Below, piece by piece: positions 16,290 to 24,889 of a DNA stretch of 64,000 nucleotides (its first letter is position 1; the number at the start of each line of letters is the position of its first letter). Where the stretch lies: positions 3,286,001-3,350,000 of the forward strand of contig NZ_JACHDP010000001.1 in NCBI RefSeq assembly GCF_014201145.1, written 5' to 3'. The notes beneath the pieces are model-generated. The model made no database searches. It saw only the letters and a program-made list of their open reading frames with translations, and had not been told where the DNA came from. Origin of the DNA: Micromonospora parathelypteridis. Lineage in GTDB: Bacteria > Actinomycetota > Actinomycetes > Mycobacteriales > Micromonosporaceae. A program made the translations under genes and the position numbers.

Positions 16290-16967
16290 TCAGGCGAACA
16301 GCGCGAAGTAGATCGCGATGTGATGGCAGAGCGCCGCCAGCAACGTGCAGGCGTGGAAGAACTCGTGGTGACCGAAGATGGTCGGCCACGGGTTGGGTCG
16401 GCGCAACGCGTAGAAGACCGCGCCGACGCTGTACATCGCCCCACCGGCGATCAGCAGCACCAGTGCCGCGACGCCGCCCCCGTGCAGGATCTGCGGCAGC
16501 ATGGCCACCGCGACCCAGCCCAGCGCCAGGTAGAGCGGCGCGGACACCCAGCGCGGCGCATGCGGCCACACCACCTTGATCGCCACGCCGGCCAGAGCGC
16601 CGCCCCAGACCAGGGCCAGCATCACCGTGGCCGGCCGGGGCGCGAGCAGCATCGTGCAGAGCGGCGTGTACGTCCCGGCGATGAACACGAAGATCATCGA
16701 GTGGTCCATCCGGCGCATCACCTGGTAGCCGCGCTCTGACCACACCCGACGGTGGTAGAGCGCGCTCGTGCCGAAGAGGCCACACACCGTCAGGCTGTAG
16801 ATGAGACAGCTGACCAGAGGTGCCCAACCCGGCCGGCTGGCGGCGATCGAGCAGAGCACGATGCCGCAGACCAGGGCGACAAAGAATGCGTACGTGTGTA
16901 GCCAGCCGCGCATCCGGGGCTTACCGATGTCGACCGGCTTCAGGCGAAGCGGGGCGGAGGTGCTCAC
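16290..16967 (-). CDS. Hemolysin III / PAQR-family membrane protein
   Basis: The 225-residue, seven-span protein has the family motifs: the opening GWLHTYAFFVALVCGIVL, SALYHRRVWSERGYQVMRRM with conserved Ser-His, DHSMIFVFIAGTYTP in the next span, WVAVAMLPQ, GGAMYSVGAVFYALRRPNPW and EFFHACTLLAALCHHIAIYF with the last conserved His. PAQR proteins have a metal-bound hydrolase-like site; the bacterial TrhA/YqfA group affects membrane lipid homeostasis, with unclear substrate. Monocistronic and divergent from the pxp operon. Confidence 0.88.
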   Translation of the reverse strand: MSTSAPLRLKPVDIGKPRMRGWLHTYAFFVALVCGIVLCSIAASRPGWAPLVSCLIYSLTVCGLFGTSALYHRRVWSERGYQVMRRMDHSMIFVFIAGTYTPLCTMLLAPRPATVMLALVWGGALAGVAIKVVWPHAPRWVSAPLYLALGWVAVAMLPQILHGGGVAALVLLIAGGAMYSVGAVFYALRRPNPWPTIFGHHEFFHACTLLAALCHHIAIYFALFA

Positions 16968-17074
16968 CCCGTCAGGCTACGGCACCGTAGGTTACCTGGA
17001 AGTAGTGGCGTTGGTGACACCTGGCACCGTCATCGTGAACGCCAGATCGGCGCGACATCGGCGAGGATGAGCGG

Positions 17075-17746
17075 ATGCGGATCCGACCCGTCGGGGCGCA
17101 CGCCCTGCTTCTCGACTGCACCGCCCCCACCGACGTTCCCGAAGCCGCGCTGGTCGAAGCGTGGCGAGCCGAGCTGTGGCGGCGTCGCGAGCAGGGCGAG
17201 TTGATCGCCGTCGAGGTCGTGCCGGCAGCCAGCACCGTCCTGCTCGACGGCCTGCCCGACCCGCTCGCCACAGCGGAGCAGCTGACCCGATGGGCGTCGG
17301 TGGTCCAAGACGCCGCCACCGCCCGCCGCAGCGACGGAGAGCACGGCGACGGCGAGCACGGCGACGGCACGGAGGTGGTCGTTCCGGTCGAGTTCGATGG
17401 GCCGGACCTGCCGGCGGTGGCCGAACACTGGGGCGTGGCCGTGCCAGCCGTGCTGCGTCGGCTGACCAGCACGCGGTTCCGGGTGGCGTTCTGCGGCTTC
17501 GCCCCCGGGTTCCCCTACCTGACCGGGCTGCCGGCCGAGTTGGCGCTGCCCCGGCTGGCCACCCCTCGTCCCCGGGTGCCGGCCGGCTCGGTCGCCCTGG
17601 CCGGCCCGTACGCCGGCATCTACCCGGGCCCGTCCCCCGGCGGTTGGCTGCTGGTCGGCCGGACCGACCTGGTCCTCTTCGACGTCGACGTCGACCCGCC
17701 GTCCCGACTCGGTCCCGGCACCTCGGTCCGGATGGCGGCGGCGTGA
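17075..17746 (+). CDS. pxpB: 5-oxoprolinase subunit B (KipI-like)
   Basis: The 223-residue protein is the KipI/PxpB carboxytransferase-like subunit. It has the family's core RFRVAFCGFAPGFPYLTGL, PRLATPRPRVPAGSVALAG and YPGPSPGGWLLVGRTDLVLF. Together with PxpC and PxpA it opens 5-oxoproline to glutamate with ATP hydrolysis, clearing a damage metabolite of glutamate/glutamine. First gene of pxpBCA. ATG 17075 has GAGGATGAG upstream. The middle (residues 85-105) has a short His/Asp/Gly-rich insertion (DGEHGDGEHGDG). Its stop overlaps the next start as GTGA. Confidence 0.93.
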   Translation: MRIRPVGAHALLLDCTAPTDVPEAALVEAWRAELWRRREQGELIAVEVVPAASTVLLDGLPDPLATAEQLTRWASVVQDAATARRSDGEHGDGEHGDGTEVVVPVEFDGPDLPAVAEHWGVAVPAVLRRLTSTRFRVAFCGFAPGFPYLTGLPAELALPRLATPRPRVPAGSVALAGPYAGIYPGPSPGGWLLVGRTDLVLFDVDVDPPSRLGPGTSVRMAAA

Positions 17747-18606
17747 CCCACTCGGCCACTGTCGAGGTGCTCCGCGCCGGCGCGCTCACCACCGTGCAGG
17801 ACCTGGGCCGGCCCGGCTTGGCGCACCTGGGCGTACCCCGGTCCGGTGCCCTCGACCCGGCGGCTCTGCGGCTGGCCAACCGGCTGGTCGGCAATCCGGA
17901 GCACGCCGCCGGCCTGGAGATCACCCTGTCCGGCTGCACACTGCGGCTGACCAGGGCGACCACGGTGGCGGTCACCGGTGCCGAGGTGACGGTCCATGCC
18001 GGCGTCCGCCCCGGCGACACCGGACGCCCGCTCAGCGTGCCGGCCGGGACGGTTCTGCGGATCGGCCCCGCCCGACGGGGCGTACGGAGTTGGCTGGCAG
18101 TGGCCGGTGGCATCGACGTGCCGGCGGTGCTCGGCAGTCGGGCCACCGACACCCTGTCCGGCCTCGGCCCGCCTCCGCTGCGCGACGGCGATCGGCTACC
18201 GCTCGGTGCGCCGCTCGGCACACCCGCGCCAGTGGACCTGACGGTCAGCCCTGCGCCTACGCCGGAGCTGCACCTGATGCTGCGCCCCGGCCCTCGCGAC
18301 GACTGGTTCACGCCGACCGCGCTCGACCGGCTGTTCGGCACCGCGTACACCGTCAGCCCGGTGAGCAACCGGGTCGGCGCGCGGCTCGCCGGCGCGACGC
18401 TGCCCCGTGCGGTGGCCGGCGAACTTCCCAGCGAGGGCATCGTGCTCGGCGCGGTGCAGGTGCCTGCGGACGGACAACCCCTGATCTTCCTCGCCGACCA
18501 TCCGACCACCGGCGGATACCCCGTCATCGGGGTGGTCACCGACGTGACCCCGCTCGCGCAGGCCCGGCCAGGGACTACCGTCAGATTCCATGGACCTCAA
18601 CGCTGA
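17743..18606 (+). CDS. pxpC: 5-oxoprolinase subunit C (biotin-dependent carboxyltransferase-like)
   Basis: The 287-residue protein matches KipA/PxpC: VEVLRAGALTTVQDLGRPGL at the start, HLGVPRSGALDPAALRLANRL, GGIDVPAVLGSRATDTLSGL, and the C-terminal EGIVLGAVQVPADGQPLIFL followed by DHPTTGGYPVIGVV. GTG 17743 overlaps the pxpB stop, so translation is coupled; the frame open further upstream is antisense-like and not used. It ends 17 bases into pxpA. Confidence 0.93.
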   Translation: MTHSATVEVLRAGALTTVQDLGRPGLAHLGVPRSGALDPAALRLANRLVGNPEHAAGLEITLSGCTLRLTRATTVAVTGAEVTVHAGVRPGDTGRPLSVPAGTVLRIGPARRGVRSWLAVAGGIDVPAVLGSRATDTLSGLGPPPLRDGDRLPLGAPLGTPAPVDLTVSPAPTPELHLMLRPGPRDDWFTPTALDRLFGTAYTVSPVSNRVGARLAGATLPRAVAGELPSEGIVLGAVQVPADGQPLIFLADHPTTGGYPVIGVVTDVTPLAQARPGTTVRFHGPQR

Positions 18607-19339
18607 CCTGGGCGAGGGATTCGGCATCTGGCGGCTCGGCGACGACGAGGCGCTGCTGGGCCTCGTCACCTCCGCCAACGTCGCCTGCGGCTTCCACGGC
18701 GGTGACCCGTCCACGATGCGACGGGTCTGCGAGGGCGCCGCGCGGCGCGGGGTCGCCGTGGGCGCGCAGGTCGGCTACCGGGACCTGGCCGGCTTCGGTC
18801 GGCGGCGCATCGCGTACGACTTCGCCGAACTACGCGACGAGGTGACCTACCAGTTGGGGGCCCTGAACGCGTTCTGCCGGCTGTTCGGCACCCGGGTCCG
18901 CTACCTCAAGCCGCACGGCGCGCTCTACCACGCGGCCAGCACCGACGAATCCCAGGCGGCGGCCGTGGTCGCCGCAGTTACCGGCTACGACCCCGAGCTG
19001 CCCATACTCTGTCTGCCTGGCTCGACCCTCGCCCAGCTCGCCGTCGGCGCGGGCCTGCCGGTCGTCGCCGAGGCCTTCGCCGATCGTGCCTACCTGCCCA
19101 ATGGGGCGCTGGTGCCGCGCGGCACCCCCGGAGCGGTGATCACCGATCCGGAGCAGGTGGCCGAACGGGCGGGGCGGATGGCCACCGAACGAGTCGTGGT
19201 GGCGGTGGACGGCACCGTCATCCCCTGCTCGGTCGACTCGATCTGCGTGCACGGCGACACCCCCAGCGCGGTCTCCGCCGCCGAGCTCGTCCGCGCGACC
19301 CTGATCGACGCCGACATCCCCCTGGCCCCGTTCGCGTGA
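18590..19339 (+). CDS. pxpA: 5-oxoprolinase subunit A (LamB/YcsF family)
   Basis: The 249-residue protein begins MDLNADLGEGFGIW, the LamB/YcsF signature, and goes on through VTSANVACGFHGGDPSTM, GAQVGYRDLAGFGRR, RYLKPHGALYHAAS, VAEAFADRAYLPNGALVPRG and SICVHGDTPSAVSAA. All conserved residues of the active subunit are visible. Last gene of pxpBCA; it overlaps pxpC by 17 bases and is followed at once by a perfect hairpin. Confidence 0.95.
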   Translation: MDLNADLGEGFGIWRLGDDEALLGLVTSANVACGFHGGDPSTMRRVCEGAARRGVAVGAQVGYRDLAGFGRRRIAYDFAELRDEVTYQLGALNAFCRLFGTRVRYLKPHGALYHAASTDESQAAAVVAAVTGYDPELPILCLPGSTLAQLAVGAGLPVVAEAFADRAYLPNGALVPRGTPGAVITDPEQVAERAGRMATERVVVAVDGTVIPCSVDSICVHGDTPSAVSAAELVRATLIDADIPLAPFA

Positions 19340-19367
19340 CCCCAGGGGCCCTCGCGGGCCCCTGGGG
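19340..19367. terminator. Perfect terminator after pxpA
   Basis: CCCCAGGGGCCC and GGGCCCCTGGGG form a 12-bp perfect stem with a TCGC loop, directly at the stop codon. It also ends the converging thioredoxin/NHL gene. Confidence 0.85.
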
Positions 19368-19373
19368 CGACAG

Positions 19374-21212
19374 TCAGGCGTCCAGGCCGCGGAGGACCAG
19401 CGGGAGACGAGTCACGGCACCGTCGACCACCCGCACCGGTACGCCCCAGTCCTGCCGGGTCAGATGGCACGCCGCGTGCTCGACGTCCGCGTCGCAGGTC
19501 GCCGCCTGGGCGGTCACCTGCAGCACCCCAGCGGTGACCTCGCCGTTGAGCACCAGCCGGCGGGACAGCTCGGTGCCCGTGCCGGCACCATCCACCAGCA
19601 GCTCCGGCGGAGACGCGGAGACCACCAAGCGGGTCGACGGCCCGTACGTCTCGTCCAGCTTCTGCCCCGGCGCGGGGGTGAAGACGATGTCCAGGGTGAC
19701 CTCACCGGCCGCGACGTCGGTCGGCTTGCGCTCGGTGCGGTGCCGGGGGCCGTCCACAGTGCTGGCACCCGCCGCCGACAGGGCACCCGGGGCGAGCCGG
19801 GTCAACCGGTGGGCGGCGGACTCCACCACCAGCACCTCACCGGCCGGGGTGACCACCAGGTCGCTCGGCTCCGCCAACCCGTCGGCGACGGTGGAGACCT
19901 GGTTGCTGGCCGGGTCGAAGCGGCGCACCGCGCCGTTGTAGGTGTCCGCGATCAGCACCGAGCCGTCCGGAAGCGCGCACACGCCCAACGGGTGCTGCAG
20001 CAGCGCCGACTCCGCCGGACCGTCCACGTGCCCGAAGTCGAACAGGCCCTGCCCCACGGCGGTGCCCAGTACGCCGTTCTCGACGAACCGGATGGCGCTG
20101 GTCTCGCTGTCGGCGATCCAGAGCCGGGTGCCGTCGGCGGAGACGGAGAGCCCCGACGGCTGCGCCATCCACGCCTCGGCCAGCGGGCCGTCCCGCAGCG
20201 CCTCGACCGTGGTGCCGGCGTACATGCCGGCGGTCCGCTTGATCGGGTCGAACCACCAGAGCTGGTGGATGCCGGCCATCGCGATGATCAGCTTGTCGTC
20301 GTACCAGGCCAGGTCCCACGGGGAGGAGAGATCCACCGCGAGCGCGTCGTGCGCGTGGTCGTCGACCTCGGCGCGCCACTGCCGACCGCTGCCGGCCACG
20401 GTGACCACCTCGCCGGACTCCAGCCGTACGCCGCGCAGCAGGTGGTTGACCGTGTCGGCCACCACCAGGTCGTAACCGGCGACCTCGGCGACATGGGTGG
20501 GCAGCAGGCACACCCCCTGCGGCTCGGAGAACGTCGCGGCACCGCCCGGCCCGTCGGCCCGGCCCCGCTCGCCCGAGCCGATCCGGCGCACCGGAGTCTC
20601 GCCGTCCGCTGCCACCTCGACCAGGGAGTGCCGGGCCGAGTCCGAGACCAGCAGGTTGCCGCTCGGCAGCAGCACCGCCTTACCCGGGAAACGCAGCGCG
20701 GTCTCCGGCGCCGGCGGCGGGACGTACGGGCCGTCACCCCGGTGCAGGGTGCCCTTGGCCTCATGGGTGACGATCAGCTCGTCGATCAACCGGGCCAACC
20801 CCTCGGCATGGCCCTCGCCGGCCATGGTGGCCACCACGTAACCCTCGGGGTCGATCACCGACAGAGTCGGCCAGGCCCGGGCCGCGTACTGCTGCCACAT
20901 GTCCATCTCAGGATCGTCGAGCACGGGGTGGTGCACCCCGTAGCGCTCGACGGCGGCGGCGAGAGCGTCGGCGTCCTTCTCGTGCTCGAACTTCGGCGAA
21001 TGCACACCGATCACGACGAGCACGTCGCCGTACTTCTCCTCCAGCGGGCGCAACTCGTCGAGCACGTGGAGGCAGTTGATGCAGCAGAATGTCCAAAAAT
21101 CCGCCACGACGATCTTGCCACGAAGATCCTGCAAGGTCAGATTCTTGCCACCCGTGTTGAGCCACTGCCGGCCGTGTAGCTCGGGCGCACGTACACGCGC
21201 TGTCGTTCCCAT
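19374..21212 (-). CDS. Thioredoxin-like / NHL-repeat protein (NHLRC2-type)
   Basis: The 612-residue protein has an N-terminal thioredoxin domain (residues 1-150) with the active-site run WTFCCINCLHVLDELRPL, in which CINC is the CxxC motif, and a cis-proline equivalent in AWPTLSVIDPEG. Residues 170-470 hold NHL beta-propeller repeats (GNLLVSDSARHSLVEV, DLVVADTVNHLLRGV, WIADSETSAIRFV, VLIADTYNGAVRRF). A C-terminal beta domain of about 130 residues ends RLPLVLRGLDA. The layout equals human NHLRC2 and its bacterial relatives. Cytosolic, as no signal peptide is seen. The ATG at 21212 (MGTTARVRAPEL) is preferred. Role unknown. Confidence 0.88.
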   Translation of the reverse strand: MGTTARVRAPELHGRQWLNTGGKNLTLQDLRGKIVVADFWTFCCINCLHVLDELRPLEEKYGDVLVVIGVHSPKFEHEKDADALAAAVERYGVHHPVLDDPEMDMWQQYAARAWPTLSVIDPEGYVVATMAGEGHAEGLARLIDELIVTHEAKGTLHRGDGPYVPPPAPETALRFPGKAVLLPSGNLLVSDSARHSLVEVAADGETPVRRIGSGERGRADGPGGAATFSEPQGVCLLPTHVAEVAGYDLVVADTVNHLLRGVRLESGEVVTVAGSGRQWRAEVDDHAHDALAVDLSSPWDLAWYDDKLIIAMAGIHQLWWFDPIKRTAGMYAGTTVEALRDGPLAEAWMAQPSGLSVSADGTRLWIADSETSAIRFVENGVLGTAVGQGLFDFGHVDGPAESALLQHPLGVCALPDGSVLIADTYNGAVRRFDPASNQVSTVADGLAEPSDLVVTPAGEVLVVESAAHRLTRLAPGALSAAGASTVDGPRHRTERKPTDVAAGEVTLDIVFTPAPGQKLDETYGPSTRLVVSASPPELLVDGAGTGTELSRRLVLNGEVTAGVLQVTAQAATCDADVEHAACHLTRQDWGVPVRVVDGAVTRLPLVLRGLDA

Positions 21213-21289
21213 GCCTGTCAGCCTGCCACGCCCCGAGGTCCCGGCCACCGTGACCCGGACGACAGACCCGGACCACGCCCACTACCGCG

Positions 21290-21358
21290 CGATCTTGCAC
21301 TTTCTGCCCCGACCTAAGGGGCGTTCCACGCAAAACAGCGACCAAAAGTGCAAGATCG
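21290..21358. repeat. Palindromic intergenic element A
   Basis: CGATCTTGCACTTT (21290-21303) and its exact complement (21345-21358) enclose 41 bases that contain a second small stem GCCCC/GGGGC. The arms are less GC-rich than their surroundings. It lies between the starts of the NHL gene and the end of the large Pro-rich gene and does not look like an ordinary terminator. Confidence 0.7.
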
Positions 21359-21400
21359 GCGGACGGCATCGGGGACGGGCGCGGGCGGCATCGGGTACGA

Positions 21401-21438
21401 CGACGGCGGGGTCACGGTTGCCCGTGACCCCGCCGTCG
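21401..21438 (-). terminator. Terminator of the LppU-type gene
   Basis: CGACGGCGGGGTCACGG and its exact complement form a 17-bp stem (21401-21417, 21422-21438) with a four-base loop, just past the stop codon of the minus-strand gene at 21445. Confidence 0.8.
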
Positions 21439-21444
21439 GTGGAG

Positions 21445-24189
21445 CTACTTCGTGGCCGGCTTGAGGCAGAGCACCCGGTTGGTGCCGTCACCCGGCAGCA
21501 CCACGTGGGGCTGCGTCGTGTCGGTGCACTTCTCCTTCGCGTCCACCTTCGAGACGATCGTGAAAGCGCCCGCCTCGCCGCAGTCCGCCGCTGAGGCGCC
21601 ACCCTCGCCGGCCTGCTTCACGCAGGTGCCGACCGCCGGGTCGAAGGCCGGCGAGTCGTTCCCGCCGCCGAACTTGCCGAGCAGCATCAGCAGGCCGAGC
21701 GGCACCGCCAGGATGAGCACCGCGGCGATCAGCACCGCGGCCAGCACCCGGCCGTTGCGTACCTTCGGCGTCGGTGGCTCCACCTTCGGCTCGTCGGCGT
21801 CCGGCTTGAACGCGTCGAACCGTCCCTGGTCCGACTGCCCGGCCTCCTGGCCCCAGGACGGCGCGGGCTGCTGCGGTGGTGGGAAGGCCGGCGGGAAGCC
21901 GCCGCCCGGCACCGACTCGGTCGCCGGCCCGCCGAAGCCTGACCCGCTGGAACCCGGCCCGCCGAAGCTCGGCCCGCCGAATGCCGACGTCCCGTTCACC
22001 GTGGCGGCACCGGCGGCAGGCGACCCGGGGCCGCCGAACTGGTCCACCGGGCGCTCGGCACCGGCGTGCGGCCGAACGCCGTTCAACGGCCGGTTGTTGC
22101 CGGGGGGGTCGACGAAGGACGGCACGCCGGGCGGGAACGCCGGAGGCGCCGACGGGGCCTCGTTGAACGCGTTCGGTGCGGGCTGGCGGTCGTCGAAGCG
22201 TGGCTCGGCTGGAGACTCGTCACCCCAGCCAGGGCCAACCTGGCGCTGCGGGTCGTTCTGCCAGTCGGGCGCGACCTGGCGTGGCGGGTCGTTCTGCCAG
22301 TCGGGCGCGACCTGGCGTGGCGCGTCGTTCTGCCACTCCGGAGCACCCTGACGCGGCGAGTCGTTCTGCCACTCTGGTGCGACCTGACGCTCGGCACCCG
22401 GGTCGGCCTGGAACGCCTCCGGCTCCGGCTCGTTCTCCGGCTCGGGTCGAGCCGGGCGGCCGTACACCCGGGGTTGGGGTGTGGCCGTGCCAGTCGGCCG
22501 GATGGCCTGGTCGGTCGGGGGCATCACCCGGCTGGCCAACGGCACCGAAGCGCTCGCGGTGGCCCGGGCCGCCGCGCCGGCTGCCGACTCGGCCTCCGAC
22601 ACCGGCACCACCGCGCGGCCCGCTCCGGACTCCGGAGAGGTACGCGGGGCGGGCACCAACGCGCCACTTGCGGGAGCCTCCTCGGCCCGGCCCCAACCGG
22701 CCGGGTCCGCCTCGTACTGCGCGGCGGCCTCCGGGGCCTCCCGCTCGGCGTACGCGGGCTGCTCGGGGATCGGAGCGAACTGGGCCTGGGGCGCGTAGTC
22801 GGCCGGCGGGGCAGCAGCCAGGCTGGCACCTGGCACACGCTGCTCCTGCGGGGGCAGCGGCACCGCGTTCGCCGGCGAGATGCCCGGCGCGGGCCCGGGC
22901 TGGTAGGCCGGTGCCTCGTCGCCCCGGTCTGCCTCCCAGCCACCGCGGGACTGGGCGGAAGCTTCCGCCTCGGCACGACCCCACACCTCACCGGGTGCCC
23001 ACGGCTCGGCCTCCGGCACACCGGGGTTGCCCTGCGCGGCGTTGTCCGGGCCGGCGGCCCAGCCGGGCGCACCGTCGTTGCCGGGCACGCTGACACTGGC
23101 ACGGGCGGGGAGGCCGCTCTGCTCCGCCGCGGTCCACCCCACCGCCTCCGGCCGCTCGCTGGGCTGGTCCTGCGGCGAGAGCACCCAGTCGGGCTGCTGC
23201 GGACGGCCCTCGGCATCGCCCCAGGCGGCCGGCTGTGCGGCCTGGTCCTGTCGCGCGTCGCCGTCGCCCCACCCTGCGGGCTGCGCCTGCTGCTGTGCGG
23301 CCCACCCACCGGAGCGGGCCGGGTCGTCCTGCGCCGGCCAGTTCGTCGCCGGGGCCGGCACCTGGGCCGCGCCACGGGCGGCGTTGGGCTGGGCGGCCTG
23401 CCCCCACCCGGGTGCGGGCTGCTCGGCCGATTCGGCGGGCTGGCCCCAGGTCGGCGGCGACTGCTCCGCCGGCGTCCACACGGGCTGGTCGTCGCGTGCG
23501 GCGGCGCTGGCGGGCCAGTTGCCGTTGCCGGACGCGTCGTCCTGCTGAGCGCCGCCCGGCCAGTTGGCGGCCTGCTGCTGCTCGGGCTGCTGCGACTCGG
23601 CCCCACGCCAGTCACCGGCGGGCGGGTTGGCCTGCGCCGCGCCACCCCAGCCGCCGGAGCGGGCCGGGTCTTCCTGGGCGGGCCAGGCGGCGGTCGCCGG
23701 GGGCACCTGCGCGGCACCCCGTGCGGCCGGCTGGGCCTGCACCCAGTCGGGCTGCTCAGTGGCGCTCGGGGTCCAGGTGGGTGCGGGCGCACTCTGCTCG
23801 GCTGGCGTCCAGCCCTGCTGCTGTGCGGCCCAGGCCGGCTGCGCCGGAGCCGGTGCGCCTTCGTTGCCGGGCCAGGTGCCGGGCTGCTGCTGCGGCGGCT
23901 CGCTCGCGCCACCGCCGGCGGCCCAGGCGGGCTGCGCCGGGTCGTTGGGCTGCGGGGCAGCGGCGGCACCCCAGGCGGGGGCCGGCGGCTGCTCGGACTG
24001 GGTCGCCCATGCCGGCGTCGACGGGTTGGGTCGCGCCGGTGGTGGGGGCGCCCAGCCCAGGTCGGGGCCGGCGGCGTTGTGGCCGTTGTCCGGCTGCGCC
24101 GGGCGGTCGCCGTACGGCGCCGGTCCGCCGGCGCCCGGTGGCACCTCGTCCGGCTCTTGGCCGGTGCGGTGCGGGCCCTCGGACGTCAT
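21445..24189 (-). CDS. Large Pro/Gln/Trp-rich membrane protein with LppU/SCO3897-type C-terminal domain
   Basis: The 914-residue protein is about 800 residues of low-complexity Pro, Gln, Ala, Trp and Gly, built of loose repeats (PAWAAQ, DPARSGGW, DWQNDPPRQV). One hydrophobic span (VLIAAVLILAVPLGLLMLLG) follows at about residue 820, then an external 85-residue tail with four cysteines (GTCVKQAGEGG, SAADCGEAG, KEKCTDTTQ, VLCLKPATK), which fits the LppU_SCO3897 domain. So it has a long cytosolic tail and a small exported disulfide domain. GGAGGAGG precedes the ATG at 24189. Function unknown; unusually long for the family. Confidence 0.8.
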   Translation of the reverse strand: MTSEGPHRTGQEPDEVPPGAGGPAPYGDRPAQPDNGHNAAGPDLGWAPPPPARPNPSTPAWATQSEQPPAPAWGAAAAPQPNDPAQPAWAAGGGASEPPQQQPGTWPGNEGAPAPAQPAWAAQQQGWTPAEQSAPAPTWTPSATEQPDWVQAQPAARGAAQVPPATAAWPAQEDPARSGGWGGAAQANPPAGDWRGAESQQPEQQQAANWPGGAQQDDASGNGNWPASAAARDDQPVWTPAEQSPPTWGQPAESAEQPAPGWGQAAQPNAARGAAQVPAPATNWPAQDDPARSGGWAAQQQAQPAGWGDGDARQDQAAQPAAWGDAEGRPQQPDWVLSPQDQPSERPEAVGWTAAEQSGLPARASVSVPGNDGAPGWAAGPDNAAQGNPGVPEAEPWAPGEVWGRAEAEASAQSRGGWEADRGDEAPAYQPGPAPGISPANAVPLPPQEQRVPGASLAAAPPADYAPQAQFAPIPEQPAYAEREAPEAAAQYEADPAGWGRAEEAPASGALVPAPRTSPESGAGRAVVPVSEAESAAGAAARATASASVPLASRVMPPTDQAIRPTGTATPQPRVYGRPARPEPENEPEPEAFQADPGAERQVAPEWQNDSPRQGAPEWQNDAPRQVAPDWQNDPPRQVAPDWQNDPQRQVGPGWGDESPAEPRFDDRQPAPNAFNEAPSAPPAFPPGVPSFVDPPGNNRPLNGVRPHAGAERPVDQFGGPGSPAAGAATVNGTSAFGGPSFGGPGSSGSGFGGPATESVPGGGFPPAFPPPQQPAPSWGQEAGQSDQGRFDAFKPDADEPKVEPPTPKVRNGRVLAAVLIAAVLILAVPLGLLMLLGKFGGGNDSPAFDPAVGTCVKQAGEGGASAADCGEAGAFTIVSKVDAKEKCTDTTQPHVVLPGDGTNRVLCLKPATK
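22238..22381. repeat. 36-bp tandem repeats inside the LppU-type gene
   Basis: Four consecutive 36-base units encode the 12-residue repeat QVAPDWQNDPPR and variants (minus strand). The first two units are nearly identical, the others diverged. A fifth, degraded unit (QVGPGWGDE) follows. Confidence 0.75.
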
Positions 24190-24533
24190 GGGTGCGCCTC
24201 CTCCATCACATGTCGGCTCGCCGGTGCCGATCGGTCTCCTCGGCGTGGCTGCCGGCGTCACCGGCGTACCGCTGTGCCGGCTCCCCGCACGGTATCGGGT
24301 GGTGGCACGGCACGTCCAAGGAGCACTGGTCGTCACTCCCCGTGGCCGGTCGGTGTCAAGCAGCTTGTGTCGGCTCGGCCTCTGCCGGGTCGGCGGGCGG
24401 CGACCGAAGCCCACCGTACCGGGCGCTGCGGCAGGGCGGAATCCCGGTGGCGGGTGGCCGGGAAACGCCGATGGCCCACCCGGTGGGCCGGGCGGGCCAT
24501 CGATCTGGAGGAGGTGAGGAAAGTTGTGGAGCG
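24190..24533. other. 344-base stretch without a gene
   Basis: It holds the ribosome-binding site and presumably the promoter of the LppU-type gene (24190-24468) and the terminator of the small gene at 24534. Reading frames here are continuations of antisense frames with no recognisable content. Confidence 0.5.
24469..24502 (-). terminator. Terminator of the 45-residue gene
   Basis: CGATGGCCCACCCGG pairs with CCGGGCGGGCCATCG (14 of 15) around a short loop, 32 bases downstream of the minus-strand stop at 24534. Confidence 0.7.
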
Positions 24534-24671
24534 TCAGCTCATGTGACGCTGGGCGATGACGAGGAGTTCCTCGCGAACTGCCGGCGAGTTCGCCGAGCGC
24601 AGCGCGTGCTCGATGGCACGGGCGCGGCGGGTGGCGTCGCGGTGGTTGCGGATTCGCTCGATCATGCTCAT
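24534..24671 (-). CDS. Small basic helical protein (45 aa)
   Basis: This short frame reads MSMIERIRNHRDATRRARAI, then EHALRSANSPAVREELLVIA and ends QRHMS. It has a strong ribosome-binding site (AGGGGGAC about 6 bases upstream of the ATG), its own terminator, and an Arg/Glu helix-turn-helix-like look with SANSPAVREELL as a probable turn and helix. Proteins of this size and composition are common and conserved among actinomycetes, but I know of no function. It has been missed by length-limited gene calls. Confidence 0.7.
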   Translation of the reverse strand: MSMIERIRNHRDATRRARAIEHALRSANSPAVREELLVIAQRHMS

Positions 24672-24747
24672 TGGTGGGTCCCCCTAGCTATTCGGTTGTC
24701 AGCCCCTGATGCATCTATTCAACCGCAGAACCCGGCCAACTTCCATC

Positions 24748-24783
24748 GATTATTAGGTGAGCTGAGACACCTGCCTAATAATC
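24748..24783. promoter_or_regulatory. AT-rich inverted repeat upstream of the small gene
   Basis: GATTATTAGG (24748-24757) and CCTAATAATC (24774-24783) are perfect arms, with an inner AGGTG/CACCT pair. The AT-rich arms stand out in a genome of about 72% GC. The repeat is 77 bases upstream of the 45-residue gene, in its promoter region, so an operator is the simplest reading. Confidence 0.45.
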
Positions 24784-24829
24784 AAAGGTCAACGGGCCGT
24801 CTGGCCGACGCTTCCGTCGCCTAAACGAC

Positions 24830-24871
24830 ACGGCCGGTGTGCCGGGCGTTAACCCGTGGCACACCGGCCGT
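24830..24871 (-). terminator. Terminator of the dehydrogenase operon
   Basis: ACGGCCGGTGTGCC and GGCACACCGGCCGT form a perfect 14-bp stem just past the stop codon of the E2 gene. Confidence 0.85.
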
Positions 24872-24889
24872 GGCTGGCGTCTCGAACGG

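Noticed and set aside
22066..24546. Long plus-strand ORF opposite the LppU-type gene
   Set aside because: It exists only because the minus-strand gene is Pro/Gln/Trp-rich; the product is Arg/Gly-rich without domains, and the minus gene has a ribosome-binding site and terminator.
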